From positions 1 through 64,000 of the forward strand of contig RHGE01000005.1 in NCBI GenBank assembly GCA_004296775.1: a DNA stretch of 64,000 nucleotides. The letters run 5' to 3'. The position numbers and the translations under genes were made by a program. The notes beneath the pieces were generated by a model, which saw only the letters and a list, made by a program, of their open reading frames with translations, was not told where the DNA came from and searched no databases. This document shows positions 55,562 to 64,000 of this stretch, one piece after another. Position 1 is the stretch's first letter. Every line of letters begins with the position of its first letter. The stretch comes from Marinilabiliaceae bacterium JC017. Lineage in GTDB: Bacteria; Bacteroidota; Bacteroidia; Bacteroidales; Marinilabiliaceae.

Positions 55562-56581
55562 TTAAGTGCGCCCCTCCGGACAATTGGCACAAATATTGAT
55601 TTCATTCCTGTTTTTTAAAACAGAAGACCTGAATGCCTGTGCCTTCTTTCCCTTCCATATCTCCACAACATCACTATCCCCGACACGTCCAAGCACATAA
55701 TCACTATCTTTATCATAACAACATGGCAACATCTCTCCCTCCCACGTAAAAACAGCTGAAATCCACTGTTTCCAGCAATGGTTAGAACCTCTTTTGCTAA
55801 AAAAAACACCATCATTAGTTCCATACCTTCTAAATCTAGATTGATGCGGAGGATGTACAGTGCCGTTCCCAAAATCATTAAATTGGGCACTCTTAATTTC
55901 CACCTTATCAACTCCCAGTTCCCGGGCAAAAGCCGGGAAGGCACCCACTTCATGTTCATTGTGTTCAAACACGATAAACTGGGCTACCAAAAAGGGATGT
56001 TTCACCTTCATTTCCTTTTTCACTGCCACCATAATCCTGATAGCATTCACCACTTTTGCCAACTCCCCACCCACACGATATTTCTCGTATGTTGACTGAG
56101 AAAGGCCATCAACAGAAAATATCAACCGTTTAAGTCCGGCCTCAATCAACTGTTGCGCCAGGCGACGACTAAAGACCTGTCCATTAGTACTGGTTACTGA
56201 ATAGATATTGAGCAGCGAAGCTTCCCTGACAAGAGAAGGAAAATGGGAAAATAAGAAAGGCTCCCCCTGAAGGTAAAGGTTCACATATGCCAAATGGGGC
56301 GAGAATCCTGTCAAGATCTCCTTGTAACTCTGAATATCAATGCTCCCTTTCGCCCTATTAAGAGTACCGGCTCCGGTGGGACATTCCGGACAATGCAAAT
56401 TACAAACACTTGTGGGCTCTACTGAAATAGCCAGTGGTTTTCCCCAATGAATACTCCTTCGAGCCAGCCGACTGACAAGGAAACTAGCATAGAGTTTAAT
56501 ACCGTTGAATAATCGTTTCCAGGAGAAACACTGCAGGTATCCCGCGGCCTCTCTTCCAACAATGCTTCCCCTTTCTACCAT
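55562..56581 (-). CDS. Radical SAM/SPASM-domain enzyme
   Basis: A 339-aa radical SAM protein. The 4Fe-4S motif CNLHCPEC (C60, C64, C67) lies after about 50 residues of hydrophobic and basic N-terminus. The SAM-barrel follows (TSTNGQVFSRRL, FSVDGLSQSTYEKYRVGG). The C-terminus has SPASM cysteines: GSNHCWKQW, MLPCCYDKDSDYVLG and NICANCPEG. SPASM enzymes usually modify peptides or proteins, or sugars and cofactors; no precursor peptide gene was identified. The ATG overlaps the stop of the OmpA-type gene (TAATG), so translation is coupled. Confidence 0.9.
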   Translation of the reverse strand: MVERGSIVGREAAGYLQCFSWKRLFNGIKLYASFLVSRLARRSIHWGKPLAISVEPTSVCNLHCPECPTGAGTLNRAKGSIDIQSYKEILTGFSPHLAYVNLYLQGEPFLFSHFPSLVREASLLNIYSVTSTNGQVFSRRLAQQLIEAGLKRLIFSVDGLSQSTYEKYRVGGELAKVVNAIRIMVAVKKEMKVKHPFLVAQFIVFEHNEHEVGAFPAFARELGVDKVEIKSAQFNDFGNGTVHPPHQSRFRRYGTNDGVFFSKRGSNHCWKQWISAVFTWEGEMLPCCYDKDSDYVLGRVGDSDVVEIWKGKKAQAFRSSVLKNRNEINICANCPEGRT

Positions 56582-57591
56582 TAGTTAATCTCCAACACAT
56601 CTAATACATGTGAAATACTTGGCTCCAGAATTATCTCCGTCCGTCTGTTTCGTTTGCGCCCTTCAGACGTATTGGGATCCGCTACCGGCAAATACTCACT
56701 TCGTCCGGCGGCAGCAATACGAACCGGCTCAATGCCAGAATTAGCTATCAGGATTCGAACTACTGAAGTGGCCCGTTTTACACTCAAATCCCAATTATCT
56801 AGCAACAACGTGCCTTTATAGGGTACATTATCGGTATGCCCTTCAACCAATATTTCAATATCAGGCTGATTAACCAATACAGCCCCTAATCTTTTAAGCG
56901 CACCTTTTCCCATTTCATTCACCTCATAGCTGCCCGAACGGAATAACAGCTTCTCTTCCATGGACACATAAATCTTCCCGTTTTTAGAATGCACTTCCAG
57001 TTCATCACTGGTAAACCCAGTTAATGCATCGGCCACCGCTTTTTTCAGCGACACCATGATGGAATCCTTACGATGAAGAGCTGATTCCAGTTGAAGCAAG
57101 CGTTCATTTTGAGAATTTAACCTATCATGAGTCTGTTCCAATTCTGCTATCGCTTCTTCCAGCGACCGCTTTTTATTTACCAACTCCTTCTCTGAAAGCA
57201 AAAGCTGGTCTTCCCGCTTTTGTAACTCTTCCTGTAACTGTTGCAGATACGCCAACAGCTGCTTTGATTCACTATCGCCGCCACTTCGTTGATTCCATTT
57301 CACCAAGGCATTATGGTAACTATCTTCCAGATCGCTATACCTGAAACGCAACTTTTGTAATTGTTGCCCTTGCCTTGTGGTATCTTCCTTCAACTGATCC
57401 ACCGCCTGACTCAGTCGTTTTGCATCGGCAGCAAGTTCATTATTTTTCACCCGTGCTTCTTCATTATCCTTCTTCAAATACTCATTCTCTTCTTCCAATT
57501 GAGCATTCTGATCATTTGTTTCCTGGTATTGTTTAAGTGGCACACACCCCACAAAAAAGACAATGGCTAAAATGAGCTTCAGTTGTTTCAT
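56581..57591 (-). CDS. OmpA-family lipoprotein with coiled coil
   Basis: A 336-aa envelope protein. The lipobox FFVGC has Cys16. A long coiled coil covers about residues 22-185 (many E/K/Q heptads). The OmpA/MotB peptidoglycan-binding domain (about 200-325) contains ILVEGHTDNVPYKG, the NWDLSVKRATSVVR helix and GRSEYLPVADPNTSEGRKRNRRTEI. It anchors the outer membrane to peptidoglycan or spans between layers. Its unusual partner is the coupled radical SAM gene downstream. Confidence 0.92.
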   Translation of the reverse strand: MKQLKLILAIVFFVGCVPLKQYQETNDQNAQLEEENEYLKKDNEEARVKNNELAADAKRLSQAVDQLKEDTTRQGQQLQKLRFRYSDLEDSYHNALVKWNQRSGGDSESKQLLAYLQQLQEELQKREDQLLLSEKELVNKKRSLEEAIAELEQTHDRLNSQNERLLQLESALHRKDSIMVSLKKAVADALTGFTSDELEVHSKNGKIYVSMEEKLLFRSGSYEVNEMGKGALKRLGAVLVNQPDIEILVEGHTDNVPYKGTLLLDNWDLSVKRATSVVRILIANSGIEPVRIAAAGRSEYLPVADPNTSEGRKRNRRTEIILEPSISHVLDVLEIN

Positions 57592-58273
57592 CGATTTTTT
57601 ATTTAGTCCCCGGATTTAAGTATCATGACACAAATTAATAACGGTTCCTTTTATTCATTCATCTGTGTTCAAAACACCGCATCATGGATATTTCATATTT
57701 AATAGCATCTACATGCATGGCAAAACTAAGTCCCAAAAACCATATCTCTGCCATAATTCTTAGGCAATATTTGTAATATTTTTTAAAATTTCGAAATAAC
57801 AAGAGAGCTACTGAAAGCAATTCAAACACTACTTCAACAATTATGGAAGTTTACTACCAATATAGACACTCTAACTTTCAAGGATCATCAAATCAAACAT
57901 TACAAAAACACTTCCACATTTCGGATGAGAACTTTTATTTTAAGTTGAACGCTCTAATTCATGGGGATCTGAGAATAAAATAACGCAGAATTAAATATTT
58001 TATCAACCACAATACGCCGACCGTGTTTCATTTCACCTTACAGCTTTTTATCTTTCACCATGTAATAGCTACAAATCAAAACCAAACAAACTGCACATTA
58101 AATTGTTTTATCGCCCAGCCATACTAAAGCAGCAGAAACAAGCGTTAGTGCATATGGAAAGGTTGAAACCAAAAAACAAATTTAGTTATTGGGATGAAAT
58201 CATTCTTATTATCTTTGCACACTTGTAATAACCTACAGGGTTTAATAATCGACCGAAAAAGTTCAATCCACAT
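57592..58273. other. 682-bp intergenic stretch
   Basis: Divergent region between the OmpA-type gene and dxs. A/T-rich, no supported coding frame. It contains the dxs promoter candidate at 58189-58217. No riboswitch, repeat or tRNA was found here. Confidence 0.6.
58189..58217 (+). promoter_or_regulatory. Promoter candidate for dxs
   Basis: TTGG (58189-58192), a 17-base gap and TATCTTTG (58210-58217). The -7 box is exact, the -33 box is weak. The leader would be about 50 bases. Confidence 0.5.
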
Positions 58274-60205
58274 ATGAAAGAGGGCATTACCCGATTTTTA
58301 CATACCATTGATTCGCCTGACGACTTGAAAAAAGTTAATGAGCAGGATCTACCCATTGTTTGTCGGGAACTCAGGGATTTTATTATTGACGCACTATCGT
58401 GTAATCCTGGTCACTTTGGTGCCAGTCTGGGAGTCGTTGAATTATCTGTAGCCCTCCATTATGTATTCAATTCACCCTATGACAAAATCGTATGGGATGT
58501 GGGGCATCAGGCCTATGGACACAAGATACTCACCGGCCGACGTGACCAGTTTCACACCAACCGAAAATATAATGGCATCAGTGGATTTCCTAATATATCC
58601 GAAAGTGAACACGACGCTTTTGGTGTAGGCCACTCGTCCACCTCTATTTCGGCAGCACTAGGCATGGCCGTTGCCGCCAAAAATAAGGGTGAAACTGATC
58701 GCCAGGTCATAGCTGTTATCGGGGATGGTTCCATGACAGCCGGATTAGCCTTTGAAGGCTTAAACAACCTGGCCATCAGCGATACCAACATGCTGGTTAT
58801 CCTCAATGATAACAACATGGCTATTGATCCCAACGTGGGTGGATTAAGCGACTACCTGGTAGATATAGCCACGTCACACACCTACAACAAGGTGAGACGT
58901 GAAGTATTCAAAACACTACAAAAATTAAAACTGGCAGGCCCTCGATCCAAAGAGCTTATATTAAAGGTCAACAATAACATTAAAACGTTATTAACAAAAC
59001 AGACCAATATATTTGAAGGACTAAACATCCGCTATTTTGGACCGGTAGATGGGCACGATGTACATCGTCTCACGGAAGTACTTTTAGATTTAAAAGATAT
59101 TCCCGGACCGAAAGTATTACACGTTATCACCAAAAAGGGAAAAGGCTTTAAGCTGGCCGAAGAAAACCAAACCGCCTGGCATGCGGTGGGTGCTAAATTT
59201 GACAGAACCACCGGCCAAAAGATTGAACCAGCCTCATCACTTCCCAAGCCTCCCAAATTTCAGGATGTGTTTGGACATTCCATTGTTGAGCTGGCCGAGA
59301 AAAACGAAAAAATTGTGGGCATCACGCCGGCTATGCCAACAGGTTGTAGTTTAAACATCATGATGGAAGCCATGCCCGATCGCTCATTCGACGTGGGTAT
59401 TGCCGAACAACATGCCGTCACCTTTTCTGCCGGACTGGCCGCAGCGGGACTGGTACCGTTCTGCAACATCTATTCATCCTTTATGCAACGGGCCTATGAC
59501 CAGGTGATTCACGATGTGGCCCTGCAAAACCTCAACGTGGTATTCTGTCTCGACCGTGGCGGATTGGTAGGTGCTGACGGCGCCACACACCATGGTGCTT
59601 ACGACCTCTCTTTTCTACGAAGCGTGCCCAACCTTATTGTTTCTTCACCCCGCAACGAAGAAGAGTTGCGTAACCTGATGTATACTGCCCAATTACCAGA
59701 TCAGGGCCCCTTCTCCATCCGTTATCCAAGAGGAATTGGCTCCATGATTGACTGGCGGCAACCTTTTCGCGAAACACCTATTGGAACAGGAGAAAAATTG
59801 AAGGATGGTAAAGAGATGGCCATCCTTGCCATTGGTCCGGTGACAATAAAAGCACTTCAGGTAACCGAAGCTCTCGAAAAAGAAGGCCATTCCATTGCGC
59901 TTTACGATATGCGCTTTGTTAAGCCACTTGATGAAAACATCCTGCACCATGTCTTCGCCAATTTCAACAAAGTGTTAACAATCGAAGACGGCACCATCAT
60001 CGGCGGCTTAGGCAGTGCGGTCATCGAATTCATGACCGACCATGGCTACATGGCTCATGTTAAGCGCCTGGGTATCCCTGATAAATTCATTGACCACGGT
60101 ACTCAAACAGAACTAGCCAGGGATTGCGGCTACGATAAAGATGGCATTCGAACAGCAATACTCGAAATGATCAATGTCAAGCAAAAACAGTCGCTTTCAG
60201 TATAG
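58274..60205 (+). CDS. dxs: 1-deoxy-D-xylulose-5-phosphate synthase
   Basis: First enzyme of the MEP isoprenoid pathway; condenses pyruvate and glyceraldehyde 3-phosphate with thiamine diphosphate. The ThDP motif [16 protein letters not shown] is near residue 151, closed by [31 protein letters not shown] and [17 protein letters not shown] carry the catalytic His and Glu, and [11 protein letters not shown] is the pyrimidine-domain segment. 643 aa is typical. An adenine-rich gap follows with no strong terminator. Confidence 0.97.
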   Translation: MKEGITRFLHTIDSPDDLKKVNEQDLPIVCRELRDFIIDALSCNPGHFGASLGVVELSVALHYVFNSPYDKIVWDVGHQAYGHKILTGRRDQFHTNRKYNGISGFPNISESEHDAFGVGHSSTSISAALGMAVAAKNKGETDRQVIAVIGDGSMTAGLAFEGLNNLAISDTNMLVILNDNNMAIDPNVGGLSDYLVDIATSHTYNKVRREVFKTLQKLKLAGPRSKELILKVNNNIKTLLTKQTNIFEGLNIRYFGPVDGHDVHRLTEVLLDLKDIPGPKVLHVITKKGKGFKLAEENQTAWHAVGAKFDRTTGQKIEPASSLPKPPKFQDVFGHSIVELAEKNEKIVGITPAMPTGCSLNIMMEAMPDRSFDVGIAEQHAVTFSAGLAAAGLVPFCNIYSSFMQRAYDQVIHDVALQNLNVVFCLDRGGLVGADGATHHGAYDLSFLRSVPNLIVSSPRNEEELRNLMYTAQLPDQGPFSIRYPRGIGSMIDWRQPFRETPIGTGEKLKDGKEMAILAIGPVTIKALQVTEALEKEGHSIALYDMRFVKPLDENILHHVFANFNKVLTIEDGTIIGGLGSAVIEFMTDHGYMAHVKRLGIPDKFIDHGTQTELARDCGYDKDGIRTAILEMINVKQKQSLSV

Positions 60206-60520
60206 ATCGATAGATTTTAGATAATAGACCTTATACTGATTTACATCCAGTTCATTTCCAGAACTGAAAAAGCTTAAGCGCCTATATTGTACCATTACAA
60301 CACACAATACATTAAAAATGTATTTCATACAACCATTAACCACTTTACACAAGCCTTTAATAAGCGACCGAAAGAAATTAAAACACTAATTCTTTAAAAA
60401 AAGTTAAAAAAGATAAGTGTTCTACTTCTTACAATTGTCTTAAATGCACTAAACCGAAAGATGAAAAAAATAAAACTCAAAGACATCATAACTATTTTGT
60501 CTTAGGGAAACACGTCATTT
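60206..60520. other. 315-bp intergenic stretch
   Basis: A/T-rich leader region of the DUF5686 gene. No coding frame, strong hairpin or consensus promoter was identified; a TATTTTG-like hexamer lies close to the start codon. Confidence 0.5.
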
Positions 60521-63097
60521 ATGAAACTATTCAACAGCGCTCTCACTGCAAGTCAAAAAACTGCAGGTTACTTCTTATTGAAAAATTTTAAACCCGAGAC
60601 AAAAAGCCAACTCAAAAACATACTAACAAGCATTTTACTCTTATTCGCCACCCCTGGCATAGCAGCCTCCTTCAAAGGCCAAATTAGAGATGCAAAAACC
60701 AATGAAACCATCCCCTTTGTAAATGTTATCATCCAAAACACCACCATTGGCACCATGTCTGATTTAGACGGGAATTTCACCCTCACAGCCGAAAAGGTTC
60801 CCTGCACTTTGTATATAACCCTCATAGGTTATAAACCACAAAAAATAAGAATAGAAAAAGAAGATCAGCCTTTGGAAATTCTCCTTGAAGAAGATGTTTA
60901 TTCTCTGAATGAGGTGGTGGTAAAACCTGATAATTCATATGAACGCTCCTTGTTGAGAAAAGTCATCAAGAGCCGGAATAAAAATAATCCAGCCAATTTC
61001 AAAGTAATAAACTACGATGATTACACCAGAACCACCGTTTTTCTTACTAACCTGGGCATAAAAACGGCTCAATCCGGAACATTCAAAAAATCGACCGATG
61101 CTTTTGTAAAAAATAGTGATTCAACCGTTATGATGCCGTTCTTCATGGATGAAACAATCACTAACCACCAACGTGATAAAGAAAACAAAATTGACCTTTC
61201 CCGGAAAACCTCTCAAAAATCAGATGGTATATTATCGGAGTTAAACACGCAAATCAATAACGTTCTGAATAAGAAACTCACCACTGAATTCAATTTTTAC
61301 GACAATCAAATCAATATCCTCTCACGAGGTTTTCCCAGTCCTATTTCCAGCACAGCCCTCTTGTATTACAACATCTATCTAAATGACAGCACCGTCAGTA
61401 ACAATACCAAATATTACAAATTTGAATTCTACCCCAAAAGCTATAAAAACATCACTTTCAAAGGACATTTCTGGGTAGAAGAAAACAGCTGGGCACTAAC
61501 CGAAATAAAAGCCTCCCTACCCAACTCAGCCAACCTGAACTTTGTTAAAGACCTGGAGGTATTTATCGACTACAAAAAAACAGGTCAGAACCAATGGTTT
61601 TATAATTCTCAAAAGATTAACCTGCAACTCACCCTGCGCAAGAAAGAGAGTAAAGATAATGCGCATAAAAGCTTTGCCATCCAGAAATTGATTTGTTATC
61701 AGGATATCAACACCACATCTGCATCTCCAACCCTCTTATCATCAGTAACTGATTACCATCCAGATACTGAAGAACCGGGGGATGCCCATATCTTAAGAAT
61801 CAGACAGGAGAGCGCCCCTTTAGACTCTTTTGAACAATCAGCCTACCAGGGCATTCAAACCCTTAAAGCCAACAAATTCATTAAAGTAGCCGATAAGTTC
61901 AGTGCCATGACCATCAACGGTTATTACAATATGAACAAACTAGACCTGGGGCCCTATTTCTCCTTTTACCGAAAAAATGAAATTGAAGGAGATCGTTTCA
62001 CACTTCCACTGCGTACCAGCGAAAAGCTGTTTAAAAACTTCATGATTGGTGGTTACCTGGGCTATGGTTTCAAGAATAAAGAGTTCGCTCACGGTGGTGA
62101 CTTGAAATATCAATTACCGGTGAAGAAAAGAACCATTCTTTCTACCGGCTATCATTACGACTATTTTGATCTGACCCGCAACAAATTCATTGAATTTATA
62201 AGGGAGAACCCCTACAACCAGGGAGGAGGAAATATCATTTCAGCCTTTACGTCAGCAGTGCCTAACCCGTATATAATGCGCAACCGACATGTCAACATCA
62301 CGCTGGAACACCAGTTTAATAAAAGCATCGGTATTTTAATACGCCCGTCACTGAATCGCTACTATTCCAACTACAATCTCCCTTTTACTTCGCAAGGGAT
62401 TAATATGTCGCATTTCAACACCCGCAACCTGATGCTTGACCTGCGCCTATCATTCAGCCAGGATTATGACGAAGGCTTTTTTTCACGCATTTATTACGGC
62501 AATCAGAAACCCGTCTTTCACCTCTCTGCCTTATTAGGCTCTTATGAGGTACCATTAGAAAACGGGAATAAAAATGGTTTGTATGCCAATTTCAACTTAT
62601 CCATGAAAAACAGGGTAAACCTGGGCCCTGCCTTTTTAAAATTATTAATTGAAGGCGGCTATATATTGGGGGATGTTCCCTATCCATTATTACACCTACC
62701 AAGAGGAACACGTGATATTGGGTATGCCCGCTACCATTTTAATCTATTACATCACACATCTTTTGCCAGTGATTTGTATATAAACACCCATTTAAGTTTC
62801 AATGGTGGAGGCATACTACTCAATAAAATACCCCTCATTAACAAACTTAACCTAAGAGAGACTGTTACCTATAAAGCTTTCTATGGAAAATTACTGGGCA
62901 ATCACTCTTCTGTTATGGATCTGCCCGGTTTTGTGCAGCCCCCCACTGCCGAGCCCTATATGGAAATGGGAGTCGGTATCACCAACATCTTCAAATGCCT
63001 TCGCGTGGAATATGTCAACCGGTTAAACAAAGCCGACACCTTCAACAATTTTTCATCTTCACACGGTATTCGCTTCCGCCTTGAAGTAACATTCTAA
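60521..63097 (+). CDS. DUF5686/carboxypeptidase-regulatory outer-membrane protein
   Basis: An 858-aa exported protein. A hydrophobic segment at about residues 33-50 (NILTSILLLFATPGIAAS) acts as a late signal peptide or anchor. Then comes a CarboxypepD_reg-like domain (52-135: FKGQIRDAKTNETIPFVNVIIQNT, TMSDLDGNFTL), as in TonB-linked proteins. The rest is the DUF5686 region, long and rich in beta strands, probably an outer-membrane barrel, ending in LEVTF. The function is not known. The start could also be further downstream than the ATG at 60521, since the first 32 residues are not typical of a signal peptide. Confidence 0.85.
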   Translation: MKLFNSALTASQKTAGYFLLKNFKPETKSQLKNILTSILLLFATPGIAASFKGQIRDAKTNETIPFVNVIIQNTTIGTMSDLDGNFTLTAEKVPCTLYITLIGYKPQKIRIEKEDQPLEILLEEDVYSLNEVVVKPDNSYERSLLRKVIKSRNKNNPANFKVINYDDYTRTTVFLTNLGIKTAQSGTFKKSTDAFVKNSDSTVMMPFFMDETITNHQRDKENKIDLSRKTSQKSDGILSELNTQINNVLNKKLTTEFNFYDNQINILSRGFPSPISSTALLYYNIYLNDSTVSNNTKYYKFEFYPKSYKNITFKGHFWVEENSWALTEIKASLPNSANLNFVKDLEVFIDYKKTGQNQWFYNSQKINLQLTLRKKESKDNAHKSFAIQKLICYQDINTTSASPTLLSSVTDYHPDTEEPGDAHILRIRQESAPLDSFEQSAYQGIQTLKANKFIKVADKFSAMTINGYYNMNKLDLGPYFSFYRKNEIEGDRFTLPLRTSEKLFKNFMIGGYLGYGFKNKEFAHGGDLKYQLPVKKRTILSTGYHYDYFDLTRNKFIEFIRENPYNQGGGNIISAFTSAVPNPYIMRNRHVNITLEHQFNKSIGILIRPSLNRYYSNYNLPFTSQGINMSHFNTRNLMLDLRLSFSQDYDEGFFSRIYYGNQKPVFHLSALLGSYEVPLENGNKNGLYANFNLSMKNRVNLGPAFLKLLIEGGYILGDVPYPLLHLPRGTRDIGYARYHFNLLHHTSFASDLYINTHLSFNGGGILLNKIPLINKLNLRETVTYKAFYGKLLGNHSSVMDLPGFVQPPTAEPYMEMGVGITNIFKCLRVEYVNRLNKADTFNNFSSSHGIRFRLEVTF

Positions 63098-63107
63098 TCC
63101 AGTCAAC

Positions 63108-64000
63108 ATGCAATCAAGAATTAAAGTTTTACTCTATCAACTTCTGCTTATTTTGGTTCTTTTCCAGATAAGCAGATTACTGTTTATTGGTTTTAACCAA
63201 GCCCTATTCCAAAACATGGCTTGGTCCATTGTTCCATTCCATATACTCCATAGCATCAAATTCGACCTGACGGCACTCTGCCTGGTTAACGGTCCCTTTA
63301 TCTTATTAAGCCTGCTGCCGTTTCGCTGCTGTGAAAAAAGGATCTACCAATATTTCCTGATGGTACTCTATGCTGTAACGAACACCGTGGCATTGGTCGC
63401 CAACTTTGTGGATATATTCTACTACCCCTATACGCTTAAACGATTAACATTTTCCATTTTCGGATACCTGGGAACGCAGGCCAACATGTCTTCGTTAGGC
63501 CTGGAATTCCTCATTACCTACTGGTACGCCTTCGTGGTTATGGGATTTATCGTATTCCTATTAATCCGTTTTTATCTTTTCACCCTAAAAAAGCTAACCC
63601 CTATCATCGATGCCTTTAGTTATAAAAAAGCATCAGCCCTGTGGCTCCTATCTGCCTATGTGATAGTGTCAGGTTGTAACGGCAACATAAACCTATGGGG
63701 AAATACGCTCTCTATCAAAGACGCAATTGATGACGTTTCACAACCCGAGGAAGCCGGCATCGTTCTTAATTCCGCCTTCACAATTATTTCATCTTATATG
63801 GAGAAAACAGAAAAACCTGCCTTTTTCTCCCGGGATGAATTGAATGTAATTCTTCCCCCTGTACATCCTTCCCACAACGACAGCACTTTTCGGCCCGACA
63901 ATGTGGTTATCATTATCCTGGAAAGTTTCACACGCGAAACTTTTCAAAGCTTAAACCAGGATTTGGACGGAGGACTTTACAAAGGCTATGCGCCTTTTCT
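63108..64000 (+). CDS. LTA-synthase/sulfatase-type membrane protein, N-terminal part (cut by window edge)
   Basis: Open from ATG 63108 to the window edge (297 codons), 10 bp after the DUF5686 stop. Five N-terminal membrane helices (YQLLLILVLFQISRLLF, FDLTALCLVNGPFILLSLLPF, LMVLYAVTNTVALVANFVDIFY and two more) are followed by the start of the alkaline-phosphatase-like sulfatase domain: NVVIIILESFTRETF, the strand that bears the metal ligand (E). This is the LtaS layout. In Bacteroidota such proteins likely add phosphoglycerol or phosphoethanolamine to envelope glycans; the substrate is not shown by the sequence. Confidence 0.88.
   Translation, partial: MQSRIKVLLYQLLLILVLFQISRLLFIGFNQALFQNMAWSIVPFHILHSIKFDLTALCLVNGPFILLSLLPFRCCEKRIYQYFLMVLYAVTNTVALVANFVDIFYYPYTLKRLTFSIFGYLGTQANMSSLGLEFLITYWYAFVVMGFIVFLLIRFYLFTLKKLTPIIDAFSYKKASALWLLSAYVIVSGCNGNINLWGNTLSIKDAIDDVSQPEEAGIVLNSAFTIISSYMEKTEKPAFFSRDELNVILPPVHPSHNDSTFRPDNVVIIILESFTRETFQSLNQDLDGGLYKGYAPF

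Overview
This window reads as chromosomal DNA of a member of the Bacteroidota, most likely the class Bacteroidia (a Marinilabiliales/Bacteroidales-type organism). The evidence is family-level: several promoters fit the Bacteroidota form (TTTG, about 19 bases, TAnnTTTG), the three-gene succinate dehydrogenase/fumarate reductase has a single cytochrome b558-type subunit, and there are DUF5686/carboxypeptidase-regulatory, lamin-tail, PEGA, TPR-histidine-kinase/LytTR and POT-transporter proteins typical of that phylum. No rRNA, CRISPR array, intact prophage or complete insertion sequence was seen.

Layout. 0.2-8.5 kb (minus strand): a surface-polysaccharide cluster transcribed as Wzx flippase, Wzy polymerase, GT2, GT4, CapK-like adenylate-forming enzyme and, after a 0.5 kb gap, another GT4. 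8.7-10.2 kb: metK under a SAM-II riboswitch. 10.3-11.0 kb: a tRNA-Glu / rpsT / tRNA-Glu / tRNA-Glu unit with a consensus promoter and a terminator. 11.06-19.38 kb (plus strand): a tight ten-gene run from radC to upp. Its eight inner genes form an A/T-rich, unusual surface-glycan module: two FemAB/GNAT-like proteins, a polysaccharide deacetylase, two Zn-ribbon methyltransferases in tandem, a flippase, a PL14-like protein and a hexapeptide acyltransferase, with no glycosyltransferase. 19.4-23.7 kb: folK, sppA, lpxK and purine nucleoside phosphorylase. 23.9-24.1 kb: a degenerate 21-bp tandem array. 24.2-27.0 kb: a large secreted lamin-tail protein. 27.1-31.0 kb: asd, and the rplM-rpsI-rpsB-tsf operon on the opposite strand.

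31.2-39.8 kb: guanine deaminase, 3-methyladenine glycosylase, an outer-membrane-type protein, a LytTR/TPR-kinase two-component system, dus, a LolC/E-like permease, a methyltransferase and rbfA. 40.2-47.6 kb: a small lipoprotein, a monooxygenase-fold protein, an M28 peptidase beside a POT peptide transporter, a PEGA protein, a second unrelated 21-bp array, and a CPBP membrane protease. 47.6-52 kb: a conserved hypothetical and the sdhC-sdhA-sdhB operon. 52.1-57.6 kb: an alpha/beta hydrolase, a PAS histidine kinase, frr, and a radical SAM/SPASM enzyme coupled to an OmpA-type lipoprotein. 58.2-64.0 kb: dxs, a DUF5686 outer-membrane protein, and the start of an LTA-synthase/sulfatase-type membrane protein cut by the window edge.

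The parts most worth attention are the radC-upp glycan module, the metK riboswitch with its remote expression platform, and the two 21-bp arrays. All functional calls rest on reading motifs by eye; no database search was run.
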